This document shows, piece after piece, positions 1 through 8,219 of a DNA stretch of 50,307 bases (positions within the stretch are counted from its first letter, which is position 1; the number at the start of each line of letters is the position of its first letter). The stretch is from an uncultured Thermomicrobia bacterium (GTDB taxonomy: Bacteria; Chloroflexota; Chloroflexia; Thermomicrobiales; JALYUS01), in contig CALBSO010000021.1 of the NCBI GenBank assembly GCA_937968015.1, positions 1-50,307 of the forward strand, written 5' to 3'. The position numbers and the translations under genes are program-made. Under the pieces are notes generated by a model. The model ran no database searches and had not been told where the DNA came from. It saw only the letters and a program-made list of their open reading frames with translations.

Positions 1-196
1 GGATGATGGCCGCCTGTCAAAGCGGCGCTCTATTTACAGAAGATTCTGGGCACAATCCGAAACCACGGCCCACTTCACCGTATCAGACAATATTCTTTCT
101 CGCTTTTCGAGGTGTTTTGATATCCAGATGAGGCCCGGTTTTCGACTTTTTCAACGGGCTCCTTGCTCGCTGCACGAGGCAAGTTGACACGCGCCC

Positions 197-202
197 TATA
201 CT
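197..202 (+). promoter_or_regulatory. -10-like TATACT box before the DUF11 gene
   Basis: TATACT lies about 58 bases before the start codon, and the same hexamer recurs as a -10 box at several genes in this window. A TTGACA is present at 184-189, but it is only 7 bases upstream and so cannot pair with this box as a normal -35. Confidence 0.35.
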
Positions 203-259
203 GATGCTGCGGGAAGGCTCTGCGCGACTAAACAGAATATACAGCACAGGAGACGAGCG

Positions 260-1111
260 ATGCGCGAGATCACGCGACGCGAGGCAATGAAGTCGGCGCT
301 CAAGGCAGGCGCGTACGCGACACCCATCATCCTTTCAGCGGTAGTACCATCGGCGGTCTCCGCCCAAGTGAGCGGCCCGATGGCTGACATCGCCCTCCTC
401 AAGACCGTGGACAATCCAACACCGCTTGCCTTCAGTACCGTCACCTTCACCGTGACGGCGACGAACAACGGGCCAGCCGCCGCGACGGGCGTTGTGGTGA
501 GCGATGTCGTACTCGGATTGCCGTTCACGCCCACCTCGTCCACGCCAAGCCAGGGGACATACAGCAACATCACGGGAATCTGGGCGATCGGACCGCTCGC
601 AGTCGGGCAGAGCGTGAATCTGAAGATCACCGGGCAGGTCGGCATCACGCCGTTCACGAACACCGCGACAGTGACGGCGAGCAGCCCGACGGATCCGGAT
701 CCGAAGAACAATAGCGCCAGCGCCTCGGTCTCGCTGGTCCGCGCGGCCGGCGTGCAATCCGCGACGATCACGCAGCGCGCGACAACGGCGACGTGCGGGG
801 GCGGCTCCCCCGGCCAGTTCGTCCAGACCTTCATCCTCCAACTCGCCTACGACGAGGTGGGGCAGGCGTTGGACATCTACATCAGCCCGAACAATGCCAG
901 CCCGGTGGGAGACTTCACGTTACTCGGCAGCGTGACGACTGATGGGCAGGGGAGGGCGCGCTTCGCGGGCAGCGTCACGGTGACGACGCAGACGGCGACT
1001 CCGCCGACGAGCGTGACCTTCAACGTGGTGGATCAGGGCGATCCGCCACAGGCGGCGCTCTCGTCGAAGACCTACCCGGTGACGACGACGGTGCCGTGCG
1101 AGACGCCGTGA
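260..1111 (+). CDS. Secreted DUF11-domain protein
   Basis: This is a 283-residue exported protein. The N-terminus has twin basic residues (TRREAMKSALKAG) followed by a hydrophobic stretch ending near VSAQV, which looks like a Tat-type or long Sec signal peptide. Residues about 45-160 match the DUF11 beta-sandwich repeat: TVTFTVTATNNGPAAATGVVV, then a run ending NTATVTASSPTDPDPKNNSA. The C-terminal 120 residues are a second beta-rich segment I do not recognise. DUF11 proteins are extracellular and often act as surface or adhesion modules; the specific role here is unknown. An AGGAG ribosome site lies 8 bases before ATG. The gene is monocistronic and converges with the phosphoesterase gene downstream. 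Confidence 0.85.
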   Translation: MREITRREAMKSALKAGAYATPIILSAVVPSAVSAQVSGPMADIALLKTVDNPTPLAFSTVTFTVTATNNGPAAATGVVVSDVVLGLPFTPTSSTPSQGTYSNITGIWAIGPLAVGQSVNLKITGQVGITPFTNTATVTASSPTDPDPKNNSASASVSLVRAAGVQSATITQRATTATCGGGSPGQFVQTFILQLAYDEVGQALDIYISPNNASPVGDFTLLGSVTTDGQGRARFAGSVTVTTQTATPPTSVTFNVVDQGDPPQAALSSKTYPVTTTVPCETP

Positions 1112-1176
1112 CCGCATTGGGTCAGATTCGCGGTGGGCGAAAGCCGGGCGGCAACGGCCCCTTCTCATACACCCGC

Positions 1177-1941
1177 TTATGACGGTGGCGACCAACTCGC
1201 CTCACGGAGCCGGCGCACGGACATCGTCGCGAAGGGCGCGCCCGACTGCTCCAACGCCGCGATGACCGCTTCGTATTCATAGGCGACACGGCGATGGGTC
1301 ACCCGCCAGTGTGCGCCGTCCCACATGACGAGCGCATACGCCGCCCGGTGGTCGCCATCAAAAGGAAATCCCGCCGCGCCGATCGAGGCGACACGCTGGC
1401 CGCGCACCGTCCCGGCGGAGGCGTAATGAATATGACCGTAGAGGATCACATCCGCCCGCGCGCCGCCGATCAGGGCGACTGCCTCATCTTCCGGCGTCAC
1501 CTTCAAATAGGTTGACCCCTGCGGGGGCAACTCCGTGGCGAGCACCGCGTCTACATCCGTCGGCGTCGCGTGGACGATCAACAAATCATCCTCCGGCGAT
1601 CGGCCACCGGGCGGCGTGATGCGATGCTCGAACGGCAGTGACGCGAGATAGGCAAGGCCGTCCGCCCCGATCCGCTCGCGCACCCAGTGGACGCCCGGAT
1701 CGTTGGCAAATGGGCTGGCCGGGTCCACGAAAAATCGCTCGGTATTGCCGTAGATCGTCGGGACATTCTGCTCCCGCACCCGCGCCAGCGATTCCGCCGG
1801 CCGTGGCCCGTTCAGGATAAGATCGCCCGCGATCACAAATGCGTCATGCCGTTGCGTCGCGAGGTCCGCGAGCACCGCCTCGAACCCGGTGAGATTGCCG
1901 TGAATATCCGAAAGCACCGCGACGGTATAGACGTCTGACAT
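1177..1941 (-). CDS. Metallophosphoesterase, YfcE/calcineurin-like
   Basis: This 254-residue protein belongs to the calcineurin-like phosphoesterase superfamily and probably hydrolyses phosphomono- or diesters with two metal ions. Metal-binding motifs appear in order: SDIHGN (residues 11-16), AGDLILNGP, YGNTERF, VHATP and YGHIHY. Length and motif order fit the short bacterial type with no lid insertion. A GGAGG lies 7 bases before ATG. The gene follows the subtilisin-like lipoprotein gene on the same strand after about 80 bases that contain a small hairpin repeat. The substrate cannot be read from sequence. Confidence 0.9.
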   Translation of the reverse strand: MSDVYTVAVLSDIHGNLTGFEAVLADLATQRHDAFVIAGDLILNGPRPAESLARVREQNVPTIYGNTERFFVDPASPFANDPGVHWVRERIGADGLAYLASLPFEHRITPPGGRSPEDDLLIVHATPTDVDAVLATELPPQGSTYLKVTPEDEAVALIGGARADVILYGHIHYASAGTVRGQRVASIGAAGFPFDGDHRAAYALVMWDGAHWRVTHRRVAYEYEAVIAALEQSGAPFATMSVRRLREASWSPPS

Positions 1942-1974
1942 CGGTCAACCTCCACGCGATATCCGCTCAATGGT

Positions 1975-1998
1975 GGTGGCGGGCTTCAGCCTGCCACC
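1975..1998. repeat. Small palindrome with GGCTTCAGCCT core
   Basis: GGTGGCGGGCT pairs with AGCCTGCCACC at 10 of 11 positions around a 2-base loop. It is one of several copies of a GGCTTCAGCCT-centred palindrome in intergenic parts of this window (see 18950, 35802 and 43186). No T-run follows on either strand, so it is not a clear terminator. Confidence 0.6.
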
Positions 1999-2020
1999 AG
2001 ACCCGTCCTACTGCCACGAT

Positions 2021-4366
2021 TCATCCCAGCACAACGTGATAGTTTGCGAACGCGACATCCGCCGGTCCGTTCATGCCGCCGCCCGCGACGAAACCGAACA
2101 CGCCCTGCGTCCAGATATCGCTGATGTCCACTTGCGTGAGCGTCTGCCCATTTACCACGAAGGTAAATTTTGTCCCGGTGACGGTGACACGGAGGGCGTT
2201 CGTCGCGTTCGCCTTGATCGCGGGGCTTGCCCCAGCCACACCGATCGCATGGAGGCTGCCGTTCACCCGCACGAACGCGCCGTACAACCCATCGTTGGAA
2301 ATCACGAAGAGCAGATAGTTGTCCTTGTCCAGACGTCGCACTTCGAGGCCCATCAGGGCATCATCAGCGCCACCGCTCTTGCGCGCCTGCACCTCGTAGG
2401 TTTCGGACGATGCCTTCGTGACGAAGCGAGAGTAGGTGAGAGGCGTCAGATTGCCGGCGTCGGTATGGATGCGATATTCGCCATTCTGGTAGCCCGATGC
2501 GGGCAGGCCGCTCGAAGGCGAGGCGAAATCGTCCGTGAATGTCGTCCCCACCGTTATTGGCGTGCCGGAAGGCGCCGGTGTGGTCGGCACGGCGGTCGGC
2601 GCGGGCTGGTTACCGACGCGCTGTGGCACGGCGTCGAGAAAGAGCAGCCCCACGCCGGAGATATTGTCACCGGAGAGCGAACCTCGCGGCTTGCGGGCAT
2701 GCTCGGCGAAGAAGCGGAAAATCGCGTCCGGCGTCGCGTCCGGCGCCACCTGCTTGTAGAGCGCCGCCGCCCCCGCGACATGCGGCGTCGCCGCGCTCGT
2801 ACCGGGGAAGGACTCATTGCCGATGCTCGCGTAGGCGAAACTCGTGTTATTGTCCGGCCCGCTGATCTCCGGCTTCATGCGTCCGTCCATTGTCGCGCCG
2901 TGAGACGAGTATGCCTCGACTTTGCTCGTCTTGACGTCAATCGCCGCGACAGTGAACGCACCCTTCGCGTCGGCGGGCGTGGAGAGGCTGCCCGCCGCCG
3001 TCACCTGCTCGAATTGCGCCCCGCCGAAGTAAATGTTGAAGGGCAAATTGGGATCATCCGGGTTGACCTTCTTGATCTTGAGAATGTACGCGCCCCGCGC
3101 CACCTTGCCACGGATCGCCTCGACCGGCGCTTTCCCGGTGCGCGTCTGATTTTCGACGCTGCGGCCCACCTCTTTGCCGGTCGTGTCATAGAGGAAGAGG
3201 TCGTAATTGACATGCGGCCGCTTCCAGTCGTCCCAGTTGAGGATGATGCGGAACAGATCGCTGCCGATATTCACGCGCAGGCCGTTCGGGTTCCTCGCGC
3301 CGGGGAAGTCGTGGAAGCCGTCGCCGTCGCTATCCGTGAAGGTCGCGCTGAAGTGCCCCTCCGCGCTCTCCGAACCGGAGATGCCGCTGGCCTCATTCCC
3401 GGCGGAGATAGCAAAGAAGACGCCCGCCGCCTTCGCCCGATCTATCTCCTGCGCCAGTGGGCCGGTACCATCGAGCGGGTAGCGGCCGTCGAAGCCGATC
3501 GAGGTGCTGATTACCGAGACGCCGACCGTCCCAACCAGCCAGCGGATGGCTGCGGCGAATTCGCCCGGCGTGTCGAAGGCGGCGAGATAGATATCGGCGC
3601 CCGGGGCCATCTCCGTGACGATCTCGGCGCATGCGGTGCCGTGGATCAACTCTGGGTTCTCCGGGTCCTCGATCTGCCCGTCCACGCGGAATGACTTGGT
3701 CGTCACCTTCGCACTGGCGAGAAACTGCCGGTAATCATTGAACGCGGCATCAATGATCCCGACCTTGACGCCCTTGCCAGTGATGCCCGCCGCCTGCCAT
3801 TTGTCTGCGCCCGTCAGCGCGACGCCCTCGCTCTTGCCGCCCGGCACGCTCTTCTTCGATCCGGCGGGCGATGTCGCGGTCGGCTTCGCGGTTGGCGTGC
3901 GCTTGATGTCCCGGACATGCTTAAAATCCGCGAGCGCGGCGAAGAATGATTGCCCGTTCGCCTGCGGACCATATTCCATCATCGTCTGTGCGGGAACAAC
4001 GAACTCGACCTCGTTGCCCATCGTGGCGGTCACCCGCCCGCCAAGCCGCCCGATTGCGAGCGCGGTGCTGTCCACGACGGCGGGATCGTCGCTGTCCAGA
4101 ACGAGGGTGATGCGTACCTCATCCTGCTTGGTGATAAGCCCCTGATCGCGTGCGAACTGCTTGGCGGCGTCCAGTCCCTGCGACTGGTAGATGGTGATCA
4201 GTTGGAGAAAAATCGTGTCTACTTTGTCGAGATTCCGGTTGCCGGCGTTCGCTGTCGGTGTCGCCTTCGACCCGCCGCACGCCGCGAGCACGAGCGCCAA
4301 TAGGAGCGGCACGATGAAGCGACGCCGCACCTCCCATTTCGTATCACGCGGTATGGCGCTCGTCAT
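2021..4366 (-). CDS. Subtilisin-like (S8) serine protease lipoprotein
   Basis: This 781-residue protein is exported and probably lipid-anchored: the N-terminus RRRFIVPLLLALVLAACGG is a signal peptide with a lipobox. The peptidase S8 triad is visible: Asp in VGIIDAAFNDY, His in ELIHGTACAEI and Ser in PGTSAATPHVAG. A 150-residue propeptide-like region precedes the catalytic domain. A Pro/Thr linker (about residues 590-615) leads to a C-terminal beta-sandwich starting near FTDDFASP that resembles concanavalin-like or DUF1080-type domains. An insert between the His and Ser motifs includes a pre-peptidase C-like segment (DLFLYDTTGKEVG). AAGGGAG precedes ATG. It probably acts in extracellular protein degradation; the target is unknown. 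Confidence 0.88.
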   Translation of the reverse strand: MTSAIPRDTKWEVRRRFIVPLLLALVLAACGGSKATPTANAGNRNLDKVDTIFLQLITIYQSQGLDAAKQFARDQGLITKQDEVRITLVLDSDDPAVVDSTALAIGRLGGRVTATMGNEVEFVVPAQTMMEYGPQANGQSFFAALADFKHVRDIKRTPTAKPTATSPAGSKKSVPGGKSEGVALTGADKWQAAGITGKGVKVGIIDAAFNDYRQFLASAKVTTKSFRVDGQIEDPENPELIHGTACAEIVTEMAPGADIYLAAFDTPGEFAAAIRWLVGTVGVSVISTSIGFDGRYPLDGTGPLAQEIDRAKAAGVFFAISAGNEASGISGSESAEGHFSATFTDSDGDGFHDFPGARNPNGLRVNIGSDLFRIILNWDDWKRPHVNYDLFLYDTTGKEVGRSVENQTRTGKAPVEAIRGKVARGAYILKIKKVNPDDPNLPFNIYFGGAQFEQVTAAGSLSTPADAKGAFTVAAIDVKTSKVEAYSSHGATMDGRMKPEISGPDNNTSFAYASIGNESFPGTSAATPHVAGAAALYKQVAPDATPDAIFRFFAEHARKPRGSLSGDNISGVGLLFLDAVPQRVGNQPAPTAVPTTPAPSGTPITVGTTFTDDFASPSSGLPASGYQNGEYRIHTDAGNLTPLTYSRFVTKASSETYEVQARKSGGADDALMGLEVRRLDKDNYLLFVISNDGLYGAFVRVNGSLHAIGVAGASPAIKANATNALRVTVTGTKFTFVVNGQTLTQVDISDIWTQGVFGFVAGGGMNGPADVAFANYHVVLG

Positions 4367-4518
4367 TCCGTCTCCCTTTCGACATCGTGGCTGAGATCAC
4401 GGACTGGTGGCAGGTTTGCGCCCGCCGGAGCGATTGGCAGGCGCAAACCCACCGCTACCCCACTTCCAACCAAACAGTATCGGGCTAGAGTATCAGAAAT
4501 CGTCTGTCGAAACGCAAT

Positions 4519-4545
4519 CCCGCCCCGGCACAGCGCCGGGGCGGG
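4519..4545 (-). terminator. GC-rich hairpin after the membrane-protein gene
   Basis: CCCGCCCCGGC and GCCGGGGCGGG form an 11-bp perfect stem with a 5-base loop, about 30 bases past the stop of the minus-strand gene 4576-5304. The following minus-strand bases (ATTGCGTTTCG) are only moderately T-rich, so termination is likely but not textbook. Confidence 0.5.
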
Positions 4546-4575
4546 GTGATGGACATGAATTCCACGCGGGAACGA

Positions 4576-5304
4576 TTACTGGCTACTCGCGTAGTACGGG
4601 GGCGAGACGACTGCACCCTCGTCTTCCCGGACGCGGAGAGGGTTGCGGCGCGCGTAGTTGATCGGCGTCACTTGTGCCATCGGGCGACGCGGGGCGGCCG
4701 ATGGCATCGTGTCGAACTGCATCGAATATTCCTGTTGCGGCATCGGCGCGTAGTCGGATCGCGCGCCGCGGCGGTACGAGGTATATGGCCCCTGCGGCGC
4801 GAACGGGAGCGGCAGTTCGTTCGCAGCGTAGAGTAGCAAGGCGCCGCAGAGCGCGACGATGAGGTAGGCGAGCGCCTGCGGGAGCGCGCCGCCTCCCCGG
4901 ATGAGCAGCACCAGCACCGCCTCGACGATCAGCAGAACGACAATCGCGCAGCGGATCGGCACGATGCGCGCGCTCGGCGTCAGCCAGCGCGTCACCGCGC
5001 CGCCGCACCAGAGGGCGAAGGTGAGTAGCCACGCGCCACCGACCCCCGCCGTCGCGAGCACGTAGAGGCTCCCGGCAAGGAAGATTATCGTGAATGGGAG
5101 ATCAAAGCGGACGAGCCGCCACTGCTGCTCCGCAAAATCTCGCGGGCCGGGTGGCATGACGACGATCCGCCGCACAACGGAGCGCGGCCCCGCCGGACCC
5201 GGTGGCCGAATGAGGACAAACCGCCACAACCGGCCCAACACCGCGACTCCCGCTACCGTCAGGAACGCGATCGTGATGAGCATGACGATTGTCCGTCCGA
5301 TCAT
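4576..5304 (-). CDS. Hypothetical multi-pass membrane protein
   Basis: This is a 242-residue membrane protein I do not recognise. Hydrophobic segments lie near residues 5-25, 70-90, 90-108, 118-137 and 140-160. They are followed by a soluble, Arg/Pro-rich C-terminal tail of about 75 residues with several Tyr and Met. A basic loop with RRIVVMPPGPRDFAEQQ sits between the first and second segments. GGGAGG lies just before ATG. The gene stands alone with its own promoter and palindrome upstream and a hairpin downstream, so it is probably regulated separately from its neighbours. No enzymatic motif is visible. Confidence 0.75.
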   Translation of the reverse strand: MIGRTIVMLITIAFLTVAGVAVLGRLWRFVLIRPPGPAGPRSVVRRIVVMPPGPRDFAEQQWRLVRFDLPFTIIFLAGSLYVLATAGVGGAWLLTFALWCGGAVTRWLTPSARIVPIRCAIVVLLIVEAVLVLLIRGGGALPQALAYLIVALCGALLLYAANELPLPFAPQGPYTSYRRGARSDYAPMPQQEYSMQFDTMPSAAPRRPMAQVTPINYARRNPLRVREDEGAVVSPPYYASSQ

Positions 5305-5363
5305 AGCCTCCCTGCCCCTTCCCGTCCCTCATAAAATTGCCCATGCGTCGAGAACGTACACAC

Positions 5364-5392
5364 AGTGTAAACGTGTACGTACACACTGTCAA
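5364..5392 (-). promoter_or_regulatory. Promoter with palindromic operator in its spacer
   Basis: On the minus strand TTGACA (5392-5387), a 17-base spacer and TACACT (5369-5364) form a strong sigma-70-type promoter for the membrane-protein gene starting at 5304. The spacer contains the perfect 12-bp palindrome GTGTACGTACAC (5373-5384), and outer ACAGTGT/ACACTGT sequences extend the dyad less perfectly. A dimeric repressor bound here would block RNA polymerase. Confidence 0.65.
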
Positions 5393-5550
5393 GTATCCGC
5401 GTGCCGTTGAGTAGTTTCTGTAGGATGCGCTTTTTCCGTTGGGTATGCACCGGCGCGCGAATTTACAGAATAACGCGACACACGCACGCCAAACGCGCCC
5501 TGCGGGGAAAAGCGCCGTCGCGACGACCAGTGTTTTGCGACATGAGAAAA

Positions 5551-5575
5551 TACCCCTCCCGTACCGGGAGGGGTA
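5551..5575 (-). terminator. Rho-independent terminator of the FHA-ABC gene
   Basis: TACCCCTCCCG and CGGGAGGGGTA form an 11-bp stem with a 3-base loop, about 20 bases beyond the stop of the minus-strand gene ending at 5594. On that strand the stem is followed by TTTTCTC. It is a convincing intrinsic terminator. Confidence 0.8.
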
Positions 5576-5593
5576 GAGGGTGGGCTAATCTCG

Positions 5594-8146
5594 TCAGGCG
5601 AGGCGTGGTTCCGGGACGACGGCTTGCGGCCGGAGCTTCACCAGTTGCCGCTGCACATCCTTCCGCTGGAGTGCCCAGACCGTGATACCGAGGGCGACGA
5701 CGGACATCACGAGCAGGATCAGGATGCTCGGCCATGTGCCGATGTAGAACGGGTCCTTCGCGACGCCGTTGTTTTGCGCGGCCTCGATTCTCGCCGCCCC
5801 GTTGACCACGTCACCGACACCGGACGCCTGCCCGACCGCCTGCACGCCCCAGTTCCCCGCGACGAACCACGAGAGAATCTTCCCCGCGACCGGCAACTCC
5901 GCCACCTTGATGAGCGTGCCGGAAAAGATGATCTGCGGAATGAGGACGATTGGCACGATGCTCGCGGCGCGGTCCGGGTTCGCGACGAAGGCGGAAAGGA
6001 GCAAGCCGATCGCGACCCCAGCGAGCGAGACGACGATCAGCGTGAGGTACGTCTTGATCCACGATCCGCCGATCGGTTCGAGCCGTGGCGGGTTTTCGAC
6101 GATTTTCTGCAAGCGGTACGGCGAAAGCAAGCCGAGAATGCCGAGCATGATGAAGTTCTGGACAAGGCAGAGGCCCATCAATACGACGAACTTCGAGGCG
6201 AGGTACGGGCCAAGCCGGAGATTGACCATCCGCTCTCTGCGGAAAATGCTCGCCTCCTTGACGATCTCCCGCGCCGAGTTTGAGACGCCGAACCAGAGCG
6301 CGACGATGACAATCAGCGTCGTGAGCGTGGACGCCTGATTCGGGCGCCAATTGAGGCCGGTCGGTTGGCCGAGCGCGTTTGTCGCGATGGTCACCGTGAA
6401 GACGTTGCGGCCATAGGTCATCCCCAGGAGAAGCGCGATGATCGGCGCTTGCAGAAGTAGGATGATGAGATTCCGGCTGTCCTTGAGGATGGTCGCGATG
6501 TATCGTGCGGTCAGCGTCTTGAACTGGCTGAGGGATTGCGCCCGTTGCAGTTTCTGGTCCGGCCGGACGGCGGGCGGCGGCAACCCCCGCTGTCGCCCTT
6601 GCGCGGCAAGCGCCCGGCCAATGCGCGCGTCAATATACTTCGCGTGGTAGGGCGACTCGGCGTACCGCCGCGCCCACTCCTCCGGCGCGCCTGGCTGCCC
6701 AAGCGTCACGTAAATATCCGCGAAGGTTTCGACACCGAAGAACGTCAGCGCCTCACGCGGCGGGCCGAAGAAGGCGAGATAGCCACCGGGGGCAAGGAAG
6801 ACAACCTTGTCACAGAGCGTGATGTTCTGCGTCGCGTGGGTAACGAGGATCACCGTCTTGTCGGTATCCGCGACCTTGCGCATCAGTTGCATCATGCGCG
6901 TTTCCAGCCCCGGATCGAGGCCGGAAGTCGGCTCATCGAGAAAGAAGAGCGTCGGCTCTGTCAGCAGTTCGACGCCGATCGAGACGCGCTTGCGCTGCCC
7001 GCCGGAGAGCCGGTGAATCTCCACATCCTTGCGCGCCGTCAGTTCCATCAGGTCCATCGCGCGGTTGACGCGCTCCTGGATTTCCTCGGGCCGCGTGTCG
7101 TGCGGGAGGCGGAGGCGCGCGGCGTAGGTGAGCGCCTGCCCAACGGTCAGGTACATTGGCACGATGTCATCCTGCGGCACATAGCCGATCAGGGCACGGA
7201 ACTCATCCATGTTCGCGTAGTAGTTCGTGCCGTTGTAGAGCACCTCGCCGTGCGACGCGGGCCGGACGCCGCTGATTGCATCCAGCAGGGTGGACTTCCC
7301 CGCGCCGGAGCCACCGACGATGCAGACGAACTCCTTGGGCAGGATCGAGATGGCGATATCGCGCAGGAGGAGGACATTGTTGCCGACCTGCTGCGTGATG
7401 CGGATTGCATCGAGGCGGATGTGGTCATGCTGCTGCCGGAGGGCGCCCTGCACGAAGAGGAAGCGGAAGGGGCCGATCTGCACCCGCGCGCCCTCCGGCA
7501 GCACCGACTCCCGCATACGATCGCCGTTGACGTAGACGCCATTCGTGCTGTTCAGGTCGCTGATGACGTACTGCGCGCCATTCCAGCGGACTTGCGCGTG
7601 GCGGCGAGAGACCTGCGGATGATCCAGCACGAGATCGTTCTCGCTCGCGCGGCCAATCGTCGCCATCTCCTTACCGAAGACCATCAGCGATGCGGCGATG
7701 CCTCCCTCGTCGTCACTGGTATCCGGCACGGCTGCATCGGAGGGCGTGGCGCGTGGCAGCCCGCCCTCCTCCATGCGCGTCGCTTGCTGCATCCGCGTCG
7801 CGTCGGCCAGATGCTCCGTATCAACCGAGAAGAGGAGAAGATACTGGCCGAGTTGGATGAGGTCGCCCGGCTTCAGCGGCACGGACTGCTCCGCCCGGCC
7901 GTTGACGGTCATGCCATTCGCGCTGCCGAGATCGCGCGCGTAGTAGAGGCCGTCGGCCCCGAGCGCAATCTGCATGTGCTTGCGACTGATCCAGTCATCC
8001 TTGATGACAATCGTGTTGTCGTCGGACCGCCCGACTGTCACCGGCTCATTGCTGAGCGACACAACTTGCTGCTCGCCATCCGGACGGCGCACCGTAATCC
8101 GCGCGACATGCACTGCCGGCATCCCCGGCGAAGAAAACCGATCCAC
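5594..8146 (-). CDS. FHA-FHA-ABC transporter (ABCG-like half transporter)
   Basis: A single chain of about 850 residues carries two N-terminal FHA phosphothreonine-binding domains (cores VTVGRSDDNTIVI...SRKHMQI and ATIGRASENDLVL...SRRHAQV, each ending NGxxVNG). An ABC ATPase follows with Walker A GGSGAGKST, signature LSGGQRKRVSIG and Walker B TLFFLDEPTSGLDP. The C-terminal ABC-2 permease domain has about six membrane segments. FHA domains imply control by Ser/Thr kinases; the exported substrate is unknown. The start is uncertain: GTG 8146 has the best ribosome site (GGGGAG, 9 bases away), ATG 8188 is upstream and ATG 8122 is downstream. An open frame reaching 8620 lies inside the ABC ATPase gene and is not coding. 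Confidence 0.88.
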   Translation of the reverse strand: MDRFSSPGMPAVHVARITVRRPDGEQQVVSLSNEPVTVGRSDDNTIVIKDDWISRKHMQIALGADGLYYARDLGSANGMTVNGRAEQSVPLKPGDLIQLGQYLLLFSVDTEHLADATRMQQATRMEEGGLPRATPSDAAVPDTSDDEGGIAASLMVFGKEMATIGRASENDLVLDHPQVSRRHAQVRWNGAQYVISDLNSTNGVYVNGDRMRESVLPEGARVQIGPFRFLFVQGALRQQHDHIRLDAIRITQQVGNNVLLLRDIAISILPKEFVCIVGGSGAGKSTLLDAISGVRPASHGEVLYNGTNYYANMDEFRALIGYVPQDDIVPMYLTVGQALTYAARLRLPHDTRPEEIQERVNRAMDLMELTARKDVEIHRLSGGQRKRVSIGVELLTEPTLFFLDEPTSGLDPGLETRMMQLMRKVADTDKTVILVTHATQNITLCDKVVFLAPGGYLAFFGPPREALTFFGVETFADIYVTLGQPGAPEEWARRYAESPYHAKYIDARIGRALAAQGRQRGLPPPAVRPDQKLQRAQSLSQFKTLTARYIATILKDSRNLIILLLQAPIIALLLGMTYGRNVFTVTIATNALGQPTGLNWRPNQASTLTTLIVIVALWFGVSNSAREIVKEASIFRRERMVNLRLGPYLASKFVVLMGLCLVQNFIMLGILGLLSPYRLQKIVENPPRLEPIGGSWIKTYLTLIVVSLAGVAIGLLLSAFVANPDRAASIVPIVLIPQIIFSGTLIKVAELPVAGKILSWFVAGNWGVQAVGQASGVGDVVNGAARIEAAQNNGVAKDPFYIGTWPSILILLVMSVVALGITVWALQRKDVQRQLVKLRPQAVVPEPRLA

Positions 8147-8219
8147 TGCCTCCCGCTCCCCTCTCCCAGATATGCTGAGGTCTCGCATCGAACCCGGCTC
8201 GTCGGATGTTGAACTGCGT

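Noticed and set aside
184..202. TTGACA-TATACT as a promoter pair
   Set aside because: The spacer is only 7 bases, too short for sigma-70; only the -10 box is retained as a weak call.
1970..3694. 574-residue plus-strand open frame
   Set aside because: It lies antisense within the S8 protease gene, has an Arg-rich composition with no family signs, and results from high GC content.
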